From positions 1 through 53,991 of IMG/VR virus record IMGVR_UViG_3300047157_000023: a DNA stretch of 53,991 bases; one strand, written 5' to 3'. Origin of the DNA: a virus. Under the pieces are notes generated by a model. That model saw only the letters and a program-made list of their open reading frames with translations. It was not told where the DNA came from and made no database searches. The translations under genes and the position numbers were made by a program. Positions 41,682 to 50,721 of the stretch are shown here, one piece after another (position 1 is the stretch's first letter; the number at the start of each line of letters is the position of its first letter).

Positions 41682-43583
41682 TTATGCTCCTATATCTACG
41701 ATTTCACAAACATCACCAGTACAAGCAAAAGTCTGACTGCTTGCAGTAGTGTCTTCTTTTTCATACTCTGAAAGCTTTGCCCAGTCAATACTTTTCGGCA
41801 TTACTTTAGATAATTTTTTATAATCGTCTTTTGTGCACCACTGGTACGGAGCTTGTTGATAAGTATGCTCGTTGTAAGGCAAGAAGCTTACCCCAGACAT
41901 CTCATCAAAGTGCTCGTAAACAAATGCACCTACTTCAAACCATTCATCCTTTCTTACATTAATTGTTACGCTAGGTTTATGCTCACACCAATGTCTTTGA
42001 TACATCAACCATGTATTTAGTTGCTCAATAGCTGAGACATTGTCAGTGACTATTGCTCCTTGTGGAGCTTTAATTGGAAATGAAAACACAGTTGTTTGAT
42101 CTGGCTTCATAAAGTCAGCTTCACTTGGAATACCCTGATCTTTCATAAACTGTGTTAGTGGATCTTTGTTATCACCTCTTACAGTCCTTATGTAATGTGG
42201 TGAATGCCTTGGGTGTATACCTGATGCAGAGTCAACAAGTTGTGAAACTGTACCGCTAGGTTTTACACAGGTAATTGCTGCGCTTGCTGCAATGCCAAGG
42301 CGGTCAGCCCAATCAGAATTAGTACGAACAGCAACTTCTCGTAAATGTTCAAGAGTCTTCTCCAATCCTTTGTTCTTAATTGTTAATAGTTGATTGTCCA
42401 TTATCCCTGTGAGAGACACACCGAGCAATCGTTCTTCTTCTGTATTTCGGTTCCACACCTTTCGCAGATATGGGAACTTGGTGTACGTGCTTTGGATCGT
42501 CCCAAGTATTGTGGCACATCTGACCTTTCGTTCCAAGTCTTCAATCGTGTCAGTGGCTCGTACCACAACTTCCGTAAGATTGCAGAACTGATATGGACGT
42601 AAGATAATCTCACTACAAGGGTTAGTTCCGAACTCAAAGTCAGGATCACGTCTACCATTCTTTGCAGCTTGTTTCTTAGATGCTTCCCTGTTAAATACAC
42701 CACGTTCTCCACTTCCTGATTCTACCAGTGCCATCCATTCTCTCATGAATGATACACTGTCTGGTTTCTCTGTATAAGATACAGAGTTATTTGCTAAAGC
42801 TCTTTGTGGGTTGTTGTCCCACCAGTTACCTGATTTAGCATGACGCATTCTGTCATCTGACAAGTTAGATAAACTTATCATTGCAGATCTACGAACACCA
42901 CCTACTACTACAACCTCACCAATCTTACACATCAGATCGTGACACTCAATTGATGATAGCCTACGTCCTTGTGCCTCCTTAAATATGCTCACTGTAAAGT
43001 TGAATAAGTCAACCAGTGGTGCAGGGCCAGATGCTCTACCGCCAAAGGTTTTAAGTCTTGCACCTGCAGGACGAACTTTAGAGACATCCCACTTAGGAAT
43101 CTCACCTGCCCATAAGAGAGCTAGCACTTGTCTGAACGCCTTAGCCCACCCCTCCTTGCTGTCCTTTACCACAATGGTAGTCTCACTCTCGAACAATTCA
43201 GGTACTTCGGGAAGCTTGCTAATGAACTGCCTCTCGACACTGAAGCCGACACCAGTACCACAGAGAAGGATGAACATAGCCTCATCGAAGGACTTAGGGT
43301 CGTCTACGGGTAAGTAACTGCAGTTATACCCTGCTGTATTATCTCTTTCTAAAGCTGGACCTGCAGTCATCATGGCTCGCATAGAAGGCATGACCTCTAG
43401 TCCCAGAATAGATTCCCTTATCTCATTGTAAGTATCGTGATCTATGTCGTAGCCTACAACGTTGCCCATGTAGCGGTCAACTGTCTCTGACCAAGACTCT
43501 CGTCTTCCTTCGTCTTCAAGCCAACGAGCATACCGTGAGGTATGTATAAAGGCTTGGTAATCAGTTGGTAAATAGTTATTCAT
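41682..43583 (-). CDS. nrdJ: Adenosylcobalamin-dependent (class II) ribonucleotide reductase
   Basis: A 633-aa single-chain reductase. Visible motifs: GYNCSYLPVDDPKSFDEAMF with LLCGTGVGFSVER, the substrate-site NPCSEIILRPYQFCNLTEV, ITCVKPSGTVSQLVDSASGI, and a C-terminal redox pair in FACTGDVCEIVDI. These fit the monomeric B12-dependent class, which makes deoxynucleotides without oxygen or an NrdB partner. It depends on B12 taken from the host. Overlaps the upstream MazG-like gene by four bases, forming a nucleotide-supply unit with ThyX further upstream. Confidence 0.9.
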   Translation of the reverse strand: MNNYLPTDYQAFIHTSRYARWLEDEGRRESWSETVDRYMGNVVGYDIDHDTYNEIRESILGLEVMPSMRAMMTAGPALERDNTAGYNCSYLPVDDPKSFDEAMFILLCGTGVGFSVERQFISKLPEVPELFESETTIVVKDSKEGWAKAFRQVLALLWAGEIPKWDVSKVRPAGARLKTFGGRASGPAPLVDLFNFTVSIFKEAQGRRLSSIECHDLMCKIGEVVVVGGVRRSAMISLSNLSDDRMRHAKSGNWWDNNPQRALANNSVSYTEKPDSVSFMREWMALVESGSGERGVFNREASKKQAAKNGRRDPDFEFGTNPCSEIILRPYQFCNLTEVVVRATDTIEDLERKVRCATILGTIQSTYTKFPYLRKVWNRNTEEERLLGVSLTGIMDNQLLTIKNKGLEKTLEHLREVAVRTNSDWADRLGIAASAAITCVKPSGTVSQLVDSASGIHPRHSPHYIRTVRGDNKDPLTQFMKDQGIPSEADFMKPDQTTVFSFPIKAPQGAIVTDNVSAIEQLNTWLMYQRHWCEHKPSVTINVRKDEWFEVGAFVYEHFDEMSGVSFLPYNEHTYQQAPYQWCTKDDYKKLSKVMPKSIDWAKLSEYEKEDTTASSQTFACTGDVCEIVDIGA

Positions 43584-43936
43584 CTGTTGTCTCCTGATCC
43601 AGATAGCACACCACGTTTCTTTCTGTCTTCTAGCTTACTAAGATTAGCACGAGCTACGTCATTCATATTCACATTTAAGTCTCTGCACAATGCGGCAATG
43701 TACCACAAGCAATCACCAATCTCATCAGCTATAGCCTTACGGTCAAAGTCACCATCACGTAAGATCTTTTTTACTTTGTTTGCAACTTCACCTGCTTCTG
43801 CAGCTAGGCCAAGTGCAGGATATATAACAGCATGTTTACTGCTGTAGATAGCAGTATCAGCTGCAATTTTTTGATACTCTTCCATATCTAAAGAGTTGTA
43901 ATACTTAAAGGCTTCTATATCTGTTTCATTTATCAC
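43580..43936 (-). CDS. mazG: MazG-like nucleotide pyrophosphohydrolase
   Basis: A 118-aa protein starting with GTG at 43936. ALGLAAEAGEVANKVKKILR contains the EAGE-x-x-x-K element and AIADEIGDCLWYIAALCRDL the ExxD metal-binding motif of the MazG fold. Such enzymes hydrolyse (d)NTPs or ppGpp; phage versions may adjust the nucleotide pool or host stringent response. Overlaps both neighbours, so translation is coupled. Confidence 0.8.
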   Translation of the reverse strand: MINETDIEAFKYYNSLDMEEYQKIAADTAIYSSKHAVIYPALGLAAEAGEVANKVKKILRDGDFDRKAIADEIGDCLWYIAALCRDLNVNMNDVARANLSKLEDRKKRGVLSGSGDNR

Positions 43937-44087
43937 GTCTTACCTCACATTCTTCTATTACAATATCATCTATGTCATACAAGCTAGCCTGTACTAATTC
44001 CATAATTACATCCGAATTGTTGCCAAATGTTTCTAAAAAGTTTGCATCTGGATCAACTATTATCTTCAAAGTTATTTCAAACTCCAT
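43926..44087 (-). CDS. Small acidic hypothetical protein, 53 aa
   Basis: ATG at 44087 opens MEFEITLKIIVDPDANFLET and the frame ends at 43926, overlapping the start of the MazG-like gene by 11 bases. Beta-strand start and acidic C-terminal helix (YDIDDIVIEECEV). No family recognised. Confidence 0.5.
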   Translation of the reverse strand: MEFEITLKIIVDPDANFLETFGNNSDVIMELVQASLYDIDDIVIEECEVRRDK

Positions 44088-44098
44088 TGGAAAGACCC

Positions 44099-44338
44099 CT
44101 AGTTATACCCAGAATCATCTGGCATGTCAACAACTAATGGCTCAATACTTTTCATAAAATGCTTTTTCCATTCGTAAGCAGAATCAAAGTCTTCAAACCA
44201 AAAATTATCTTCACCCATGACACCATCTATCTCTGATTTACAAACTAAAAAGTAGTTAGAATCTAATGGTATATCATCACCTTCAATTTCTTCTACTGCT
44301 ATTGGACCTTCCATAACACCCCACACTTTCACCTTCAT
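44099..44338 (-). CDS. Hypothetical protein, 79 aa
   Basis: An acidic protein starting MKVKVWGVMEGPIAVEEIEG, with EDNFWFEDFDSAYEWKKHFM near the C-terminus, a pattern of two strands and a helix. No domain recognised. It stands one base from the nuclease gene upstream. Confidence 0.55.
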   Translation of the reverse strand: MKVKVWGVMEGPIAVEEIEGDDIPLDSNYFLVCKSEIDGVMGEDNFWFEDFDSAYEWKKHFMKSIEPLVVDMPDDSGYN

Positions 44339-44339
44339 A

Positions 44340-44681
44340 TTATTTCCAATTTTTTAATAAGTCCATGTAGTGCTCAAGACTTATCATTGTTATCCAGGAC
44401 TTTCTATCGGCTCGAAAGAACACTACTGGTTCACCTTTACCATGTTTACTGGCTTGTTCCATATAGTCATAGGCAGTTTTCATACCAGACTTTCTACGTT
44501 TGACTTCGATAGTTATTGGTAGTTTTTTTCTAGCTGCAGGAGATAGTTGAATATCCTCACCTGTGTCTCCCATAGTTGTGGACTTGATGTCATCTTCTTC
44601 AAACTCTGGAAATACTTCCAACAGTTTATCTCTGATTTCATTCTGACCAGTCCTACCTTTTGCTTTAGCTGCTCTTGACAT
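44340..44681 (-). CDS. Holliday-junction-resolvase-like endonuclease
   Basis: A 113-aa protein with KGRTGQNEIRDKLLEVFPEF, then MGDTGEDIQLSPAARKK and LPITIEVKRRKS. The order E (helix), GED, E-V-K is the PD-(D/E)XK active site as in phage Holliday-junction resolvases. It would resolve branched DNA before packaging. It lies directly downstream of the exonuclease and SSB genes, a recombination cluster. Confidence 0.65.
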   Translation of the reverse strand: MSRAAKAKGRTGQNEIRDKLLEVFPEFEEDDIKSTTMGDTGEDIQLSPAARKKLPITIEVKRRKSGMKTAYDYMEQASKHGKGEPVVFFRADRKSWITMISLEHYMDLLKNWK

Positions 44682-44687
44682 GATTGA

Positions 44688-45465
44688 TTATAACCAAGGA
44701 GGTTTTTCCATAACGGTATAGTCACCCCAATCTGTACCATAGTCAGAGTCCTTCTCTGCCTTTGCAATAGTAGCTAGAGTTTTATGCAAATGTTTCATAC
44801 CCCAATGCATAATTTCATTACCCATAACATGTAGGTGAGAAACATATGGTGCAGTTTTTTCACAGGCTATAAAAGAAAATTTCTTTACGTCATACCCTGC
44901 TAACTTACAAGTGTAAACATAGTGAGCACCTTGTAGGAAATACCCATACTTTATACACTCTTTTAAAAAACCTTTAGGACTAGCATCTTGTGTTGTCTTA
45001 ACATCAAAAACTGTTTGCTCTGACTCAATCATTAGATCAGGTCTTGTCTTAAGCATGAGACCTGAGATAGGATCTTGTACAAAGATACTTACCTCGTTTA
45101 ATCTATCTGGGTGATTAAGATAAGATGCACAGACTTTATTTTCTAACGCACCTCTAGTTATACAGTTAGCTACGTTGTACTCTACCTCTGTTAGAAGTAT
45201 TTGATCTTCAGTAAGCTTCTCTTTCAGAGATTTAAAAGCAACACTAGATTTAGTCTTTGGACCTTTTACGACTAGGTTACGTTCTTTCTCTAAGCAGATT
45301 GGCGTGTACTGCACTTCCCATTGCAAAAGCAGGGTTGTTTGCATTACGCTTTTCACCCTTCCAATGAGCAAGTGATTTCTTATACACAGCTTTAACTGCA
45401 CTGGAAGATATACCATCTCTCATATGGTATTCTTGATTAGACATATTTTCTATTACATTTTTCAT
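44688..45465 (-). CDS. PD-(D/E)XK exonuclease (one frameshift)
   Basis: The N-terminus MKNVIENMSNQEYHMRDGIS and AFAMGSAVHANLL is a helical entry typical of RecE/Cas4/YqaJ-like nucleases (SxSAVK...G.AxH). An extra base at 45291 (A in the coding strand) breaks the frame; the next frame gives LMLKTRPDLMIESEQTVFDV and KTTQDASPKGFLKECIKYGY, with RPDL and FDVKTT as the metal-binding D and D-x-K. The protein is about 258 aa. It likely degrades one strand for recombination, working with the SSB encoded upstream. Confidence 0.75.
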
Positions 45466-45481
45466 TCTGTATCCTTAAAAG

Positions 45482-45503
45482 GTAGCCCCCCGAAGAGGGC
45501 TAC
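45482..45503 (-). terminator. Intrinsic terminator between SSB and exonuclease genes
   Basis: GTAGCCC (45482-45488) pairs with GGGCTAC (45497-45503) around an 8-base loop; read leftward it ends in CTTTTAAGG. It would partly end transcripts from the SSB and so favour SSB over the genes beyond. Confidence 0.6.
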
Positions 45504-45522
45504 TAGTTGTTTTTGGAGGAGG

Positions 45523-46029
45523 TTAAAACAACACTTCGCTTTGTTTTTCTTCTTGAGCCGCAGGTGGTGGCGAAGCATCATCCCCTGCAGTATCTGCTAC
45601 GTAGGCAACATGGTCAACAACCTTGACCTTGTCTAGCCTAGTACCGACAATATTAGGTCGGCTCGTGTCGTAAACGGACAGCTCTACTTCTACAGTAGAC
45701 CCATTACCAATGGTGCCGTCAGAACTGATATCCCAAGTAGAACCATCAGACTTTTGAACAATAGGTGCGCCACTATCCCAATCCTTTCCTGTGTTAAACT
45801 TACGTATAAATTTTACTTTAGTACCACGTCCCTCTCCGTCTGGTGTACCCTTTTTCATTGAACGTGATTGTTTTAAAATGGATAAGTTATCATCATCCAT
45901 GATGAGATCAATAGTACAAGCACCATCGTGATCTCTGTAGACTCCATCAAAGCCTTCCATGTCACGGTTAGTTTCGAATACTTTTGCCCACTCTGCAATA
46001 CCAGTTAATTTAACTTTACGTGTAGCCAT
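45523..46029 (-). CDS. Single-stranded DNA-binding protein, gp2.5-like
   Basis: A 168-aa protein starting MATRKVKLTGIAEWAKVFET, with a beta-rich core (VYRDHDGACTIDLIMDD, TVEVELSVYDTSRPN) and an acidic, disordered tail ending EEKQSEVLF. An OB-fold core and an acidic tail with terminal aromatic residue are features of T7 gp2.5, which coats ssDNA and binds polymerase and helicase. The gene order helicase-polymerase-SSB-exonuclease supports it. Confidence 0.75.
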   Translation of the reverse strand: MATRKVKLTGIAEWAKVFETNRDMEGFDGVYRDHDGACTIDLIMDDDNLSILKQSRSMKKGTPDGEGRGTKVKFIRKFNTGKDWDSGAPIVQKSDGSTWDISSDGTIGNGSTVEVELSVYDTSRPNIVGTRLDKVKVVDHVAYVADTAGDDASPPPAAQEEKQSEVLF

Positions 46030-46044
46030 CTTTGGCCTCCTTTA

Positions 46045-47892
46045 TTAATGTACATCACTGTAACGCTGACCATACTGTATATCTATTCCTAAGTCAACAT
46101 TTAATTTAAGTTCTTGGTTAAGTTTTTCAATAGCCCAGTTTAAAATGTCACTGTGTGCATTTTGCTCTCCTTCTTTTACTAGGTTAATAGACTCGTCATG
46201 AAACTGACCAATGATATTTGGTCTACGTGTTCGATAGTATGCAACCCACTTGTCAAAACAATATGCACCAGTAGATTGATTTAGAGTAGAGAACACATCT
46301 TTCTCATAACGAAGTGAATGCCAGAAACCACTTACAGGATTTTGTACCCACATCTCTCCGTTGATCTGCCTTATAGTTTGATCTTCGGAAAACTTCTTCA
46401 CTGACCAGTTTCGATTCCAATACGCATCAAGCAGTGTTTGTGCTTGCGGTATATTCATCCCAGTGGTGCGAGATAACTTAGCTGCACCTACCCCATAAGT
46501 AGCTGAGTAGTTTACAACCTTGTAGTTTTTACGCATTGCTTTCAAGTCGTCTCGTTCATTTCTGTTATAGGCATCAATGTCAGACTGCTTGATTGCTCCT
46601 GCATGTTTAGCTAAGTCAAGGTGTGGGTCAAAACCTGATTGAGACATTTCATGCACGTAGTCTGGATCGTAAGGCTGCATGTAGTGTCTCTTAGTCGTAT
46701 CCTCAAGAGAAGTCATATCCGCACCGCAAAGAATATAACCAGTTGGTGCTGTTAAGCAACCACGTATTTCCTTGCCCCACGGTCTGTCAACTCCTGGAAG
46801 ATTGACTAAAGGTTTCTTATGCTTAAATCGTAAGGTGTTAGTAAGACCGTCAATCTCAGCCATAACGTAACCATTCTTTTCACAATCAAGAAAGCCTTGA
46901 AAGATTCCAAGTCGATGTTGCATCACAGTCAAACCCTCAAGCACTTCTACCTTTGGATTAGTTTCTGCAATTAGTTTAACTGAGTCTGTAAGTTCACCTT
47001 CCTTACGGACTTGTGGTATTTTTCTTTCTTCTCCTGTCTCCTTATTTTTATCATACTTAAACGTACAAGGTTGCCACCCCAAAGAGTATAGCCAATCTTT
47101 TACTTGGTCTGTAGAGTTAGGGTTTGGATCTTCCCACTTCTTAATGACTTCAACTTCATCATCAAAGTGTAAAGGTAAACCATTCTCTTGTAGGAGATCA
47201 AACCAACGTTGTCCATGAGCAGATGCTGTACCATCTTTCTTAAAACAATTCTTTGGCCTAGTCTTTTTGGTAGTCACCTTTCGTTTAGGCATTACGTTAA
47301 TGAGTTCAGCTTCTTTGTCAGATTTCTGCTTTGTAAGATCAGCAACACATTTCTCTGCTAAATCTCTATCTAGCTTCCAACCAGACTTTTCAGCTGATAC
47401 TGCACAGTCCATTTTAAATTCTAGGTATCGGAAAAACTTGTCTAGTTTTAATTTGCTTTTGTATAGAAACATAAACCTTTTTAGAAGATCTTGCCACAAG
47501 AGCCAATTTATCTTTACATCCTCTGTACATCGGTGAGCATACTCCTCATTAGTTAAGTTGTGCCAATCATTGATCTGTGGCTTAGGAACACCGAAGTCTT
47601 CACCAAATGATTCCAGACCATGCTTGGAACGGTTGTAGTTAAGTACCCAAGACATTGGTAACGTATCAAACAAACGAGCTTCAAGCTTGATACCCAAGAT
47701 CTTTTCTATAAGCGGTACATCGTATCTAACAATATTGTGACCAACCAACCCATGCTGAGACAGTAACAGATCACGCATGTCAGAATAATCATAGATAGTT
47801 TTATAATCTTTGCCATCACTGGTATAAGACAGGCAGTGTATCTTTGTTGCTTGATCCAACAATCCGTCAGCTTCTACATCAAATACGATCAT
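46045..47892 (-). CDS. Family-A DNA polymerase with 3'-5' exonuclease (T7-like)
   Basis: 615 aa. The exonuclease domain shows FDVEADGLL (Exo I D-x-E), GHNIVRYDVPL (Exo II) and YAHRCTEDVKINW (Exo III). The polymerase domain shows GADMTSLED (motif A, with S-L-E after the Asp), RKNYKVVNYSATYGVGAAKL (motif B, K..Y-G) and GQFHDESIN (motif C, H-D-E). No 5'-3' nuclease domain. I looked for the DnaJ-type cysteine insert reported in HMO-2011 and do not see it. It overlaps the primase-helicase by four bases and replicates the genome together with it. Confidence 0.9.
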   Translation of the reverse strand: MIVFDVEADGLLDQATKIHCLSYTSDGKDYKTIYDYSDMRDLLLSQHGLVGHNIVRYDVPLIEKILGIKLEARLFDTLPMSWVLNYNRSKHGLESFGEDFGVPKPQINDWHNLTNEEYAHRCTEDVKINWLLWQDLLKRFMFLYKSKLKLDKFFRYLEFKMDCAVSAEKSGWKLDRDLAEKCVADLTKQKSDKEAELINVMPKRKVTTKKTRPKNCFKKDGTASAHGQRWFDLLQENGLPLHFDDEVEVIKKWEDPNPNSTDQVKDWLYSLGWQPCTFKYDKNKETGEERKIPQVRKEGELTDSVKLIAETNPKVEVLEGLTVMQHRLGIFQGFLDCEKNGYVMAEIDGLTNTLRFKHKKPLVNLPGVDRPWGKEIRGCLTAPTGYILCGADMTSLEDTTKRHYMQPYDPDYVHEMSQSGFDPHLDLAKHAGAIKQSDIDAYNRNERDDLKAMRKNYKVVNYSATYGVGAAKLSRTTGMNIPQAQTLLDAYWNRNWSVKKFSEDQTIRQINGEMWVQNPVSGFWHSLRYEKDVFSTLNQSTGAYCFDKWVAYYRTRRPNIIGQFHDESINLVKEGEQNAHSDILNWAIEKLNQELKLNVDLGIDIQYGQRYSDVH

Positions 47893-49502
47893 GCTGCCAT
47901 ATCACTCCTTTCATATGGGACTTCTTCAGATAAGATGGTAGTCTCTGGATCGTAGTAGACTGAACCTGCTTTACCTAATTTAGCAAAGGGTCTGTTCTTA
48001 TCCACTATAAACTCAGTTGTATTCTGTAGTATCTCATCTTCTGATTCAACGTCTCTTTCTATCTTTATACATATTATTGCTTCTTCTTCAAGAGAGGCTG
48101 CATACTTTGTCCTACCATCGTCATTAACCTGTGATATAAATATCACACCTATGTTTAGCTCCTTGGCAAGTTGAGCCATTCGTGAGCCAAGTGTAGTTAA
48201 TGTACTGGTAGCACCATCAACACCACTGTTAGATAAATAGGCTAGGCGTTGGACGTGATCAACAAACACGTAGTCTGCACCGAAAGAAGTTACAGCCATT
48301 CGGGTATAGTCTAGCAAGCTCAGAGGATCATCATGAGATTGCATCTCAAAGATAATCGTTCTGTTGTTCTCTGAGTCAGCAATCTTGTTTGCTGCTTCTT
48401 CTACTTGATCAAGAGTATAACCATTACGTCCTGCATCCTCATGAGTACGGACATTACATCCAAGGTGGTAGGTAGCCATAGCTCGAAGAGTTGTAGACTT
48501 CATCTCCTCCATATGCAGCAAGGCTATCTTAACACCATCGTTAGACAATAGACCAGTCTCAAAGTATCTGATCACCTCAGTCTTACCAGTACCACGAGGG
48601 GCTTTGATAAACGTCAAGCCACCCTTAACCATACCACGTATCTTCTCATCAAGTCCTGCATGACCAGTTGATACATACTCGTATGGATTCTCATTACGCA
48701 GCGCAAGAGAAAAGTCATCACGAGAACAGAAGAAATTCTCAGGGCTATACCTCTGAGGCTTCTTAGCTGCCCACATCAGATCTTTACCATCACCTGCTTG
48801 TAAGAAGTCATTGGCATCTTTATGCTTAGACATCGGTACATACCAGAACTTATCTGGAAAGGCTTGGTACAACTTATCTGCTGCCCTACGTCCTGCAGGA
48901 TCTAGTTCACCTGCATAGATAATCTCTTTGAAGGACGACAGATAAAGGTAGTTGTGTTTAATAAACTTCTCACCAATACTAGCAGATGGTAGAGACTTCA
49001 CCGGAAATGTCTTACCAAGTATCTGATATAGTGATGCAGCATCGAACTCACCTTCAGTAAGATAGATGCGTTGGCTTGTCCCTGCATTGAACTCAGGACC
49101 AAACAGATGGTTCATACCCATGCCACGATCTTTTGTCCAAGACTTGGACTTGTCATCTACCAATCGGTACTTGACTGTGTGTGGGTATTTATAAGCATAC
49201 CTGACTGGTCTACCATCATCACCGTTCTGTATCGCAATACCATACAGTTCAGCAACGTCAGCTTCTAGTCCACGTATGCCCTCATACGTCTGAGACGTAA
49301 TTGGTATATCCATAGGGTTTCTCCTCTCCTTTAATGGATACTCACTACTTACCCAATCGAATACCTGCGGCATATCTTTCGATGGGTATGCTCTCGAACA
49401 GGAGTGACAGTGACCGAAGCCATCGTCATTCCAATTAAAAGCATCACTTGATCCACAGTCTACATACGGACATGCCAGATGTGGATTGTCATTACTCGCC
49501 AT
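47889..49502 (-). CDS. Primase-helicase (T7 gp4-like)
   Basis: The start at 49502 (MASNDNPHLACPYVDCG) is preferred to the in-frame ATG at 49535, which overlaps the upstream gene further. Domains: zinc ribbon (CPYVDC ... CHSC, residues 11-35), TOPRIM (YLTEGEFDAASLY and AGELDPAGRRAADK), linker, and a DnaB-type helicase with Walker A APRGTGKTEV and Walker B DYVFVDHVQRL. About 537 aa. It makes RNA primers and unwinds DNA ahead of the polymerase encoded next. Confidence 0.9.
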   Translation of the reverse strand: MASNDNPHLACPYVDCGSSDAFNWNDDGFGHCHSCSRAYPSKDMPQVFDWVSSEYPLKERRNPMDIPITSQTYEGIRGLEADVAELYGIAIQNGDDGRPVRYAYKYPHTVKYRLVDDKSKSWTKDRGMGMNHLFGPEFNAGTSQRIYLTEGEFDAASLYQILGKTFPVKSLPSASIGEKFIKHNYLYLSSFKEIIYAGELDPAGRRAADKLYQAFPDKFWYVPMSKHKDANDFLQAGDGKDLMWAAKKPQRYSPENFFCSRDDFSLALRNENPYEYVSTGHAGLDEKIRGMVKGGLTFIKAPRGTGKTEVIRYFETGLLSNDGVKIALLHMEEMKSTTLRAMATYHLGCNVRTHEDAGRNGYTLDQVEEAANKIADSENNRTIIFEMQSHDDPLSLLDYTRMAVTSFGADYVFVDHVQRLAYLSNSGVDGATSTLTTLGSRMAQLAKELNIGVIFISQVNDDGRTKYAASLEEEAIICIKIERDVESEDEILQNTTEFIVDKNRPFAKLGKAGSVYYDPETTILSEEVPYERSDMAA

Positions 49503-49665
49503 TATTAGCCTCCTCTCGTTCCTTGGCTCTTTCACGTTCTTCTTTAGTCATAGGGCGTATCTCTTTTGATATTCCCTTTCTACGATCTATGTACCATTCC
49601 TGTGGCATTGGGAGATACTCTTCGCAGCATCTACTCCAAGAGTCTCTTACCCATACATCACTCAT
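49492..49665 (-). CDS. Small charged protein, 57 aa
   Basis: ATG at 49665 gives MSDVWVRDSWSRCCEEYLPM and an arginine/glutamate-rich helix (TKEERERAKEREEANNGE); stop at 49492, overlapping the primase-helicase start by 11 bases. No recognised family. Tight overlap supports translation. Confidence 0.5.
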   Translation of the reverse strand: MSDVWVRDSWSRCCEEYLPMPQEWYIDRRKGISKEIRPMTKEERERAKEREEANNGE

Positions 49666-49675
49666 ATCAATCTCC

Positions 49676-49825
49676 TTACCATAGTGGATTCATCATGTCA
49701 AATGTTTCGTACCAAGATGTGCCTTCTAATGCTAGCCACATCAGCACTGGTACACCAATTAAAAAGAAGATGCAAGTTAAAAATGCCCAACCGAGACCTT
49801 TTGTCGTACAGTATTGTTCACCCAT
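49676..49825 (-). CDS. Small membrane protein, 49 aa
   Basis: MGEQYCTTKGLGWAF leads into one transmembrane helix (about residues 12-33, FLTCIFFLIGVPVLMWLAL) and a short polar tail ending NPLW. The gene lies between replication genes with 8- and 10-base spacing. Function unknown. Confidence 0.5.
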   Translation of the reverse strand: MGEQYCTTKGLGWAFLTCIFFLIGVPVLMWLALEGTSWYETFDMMNPLW

Positions 49826-50042
49826 CTTTTCTCTCCATAATAAAATTAATAAGTTTAGCTACATCAACTTCTGTACCACTTGGATATATAAGTTTAAATT
49901 CCATATCGGTATGTCCAAAGTCTTCATCTAAATCTACTAGCCTATCTACTATTTCTTCAAGGTGATCCCCAGTCTCGTAAACTGGTAGTAATCCTTCTTC
50001 TGTTTCGTACCATCCATCAAGAATAACTTCAGCTGTCATCAT
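49818..50042 (-). CDS. Hypothetical acidic protein, 74 aa
   Basis: Starts MMTAEVILDGWYETEEGLLP, then a helix EEIVDRLVDLDEDFGHTD and strand FKLIYPSGTEVD. Compact alpha/beta, strongly acidic. No family recognised. Overlaps thyX upstream by 14 bases. Confidence 0.55.
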   Translation of the reverse strand: MMTAEVILDGWYETEEGLLPVYETGDHLEEIVDRLVDLDEDFGHTDMEFKLIYPSGTEVDVAKLINFIMERKDG

Positions 50043-50721
50043 ATGCCCTCAACGCTGTCCATGACTCAGGAAATAACTCCGTCATCTTATCTTCTATTTG
50101 TTCTGCTACAAGCCTAGTCTCATATTGAGTATCAGGCTTAAGCCTTAAACTACACATCTTTGCAAAGGCATGTAGTGATCCTGACCAATACCACTCAGTC
50201 ATCATAGACTGTGGCAGTACCATACGTGCTTGCTCAGGTGCTACACCTGCATCAATAAGATTGCGGTATGCTTCTAAAGTTTTACCATCTGACAAAGTTT
50301 GAACTGTTCTGGGTGATAGAGGAAATCTACCGCTTACGTCTACCATAGTAACTTCACCCTCACTACCTTGTTTCTTATCTTTGGCACGTCCACGCCAAAC
50401 ATCTGGTTGGTAAAACTCAGGCTCACTGTCAACGTAACGCCTACTGATTTCATTCCAAGGCATATACTCATGCTTCTGTAGCTGACGTGCTACAAAGATA
50501 GGAGCTTTGATATGAAACGTAGCAAACGCATGGTTGAACGGTGACTTGTGTTGATGTTTAGCTAAGTAAGATATTAGCTTGGCATCCTTGGGTGTCAACA
50601 CTAACTGCTCACCATTGTGAACTCGTGGCAACCAATCAGACTTCTTACCAAAGCTAACCCTAGCTGCATTGACTACAGATAGATCACTACCCATATGGTC
50701 AACGTATGTTACTTCAATCAT
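50029..50721 (-). CDS. thyX: Flavin-dependent thymidylate synthase
   Basis: A 230-aa protein with SFGKKSDWL, HKSPFNHAFATFHIKAPIFV and RQLQKHEYMPWNEISRRYVD, the ThyX signature region. The usual RHRxxSxNExSxRY has become KHEYMPWNEISRRY, a variant I associate with phage ThyX. The C-terminal half has LPQSMMTEWYWSGSLHAFAK and RLKPDTQYETR, needed for FAD and dUMP binding. It makes dTMP from dUMP without ThyA, complementing NrdJ in the same operon. Confidence 0.9.
   Translation of the reverse strand: MIEVTYVDHMGSDLSVVNAARVSFGKKSDWLPRVHNGEQLVLTPKDAKLISYLAKHQHKSPFNHAFATFHIKAPIFVARQLQKHEYMPWNEISRRYVDSEPEFYQPDVWRGRAKDKKQGSEGEVTMVDVSGRFPLSPRTVQTLSDGKTLEAYRNLIDAGVAPEQARMVLPQSMMTEWYWSGSLHAFAKMCSLRLKPDTQYETRLVAEQIEDKMTELFPESWTALRAYDDS

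Noticed and set aside
46045-47892. DnaJ-type cysteine insert in the DNA polymerase, as described for phage HMO-2011
   Set aside because: The region between exonuclease and polymerase domains has no CxxCxGxG repeats.
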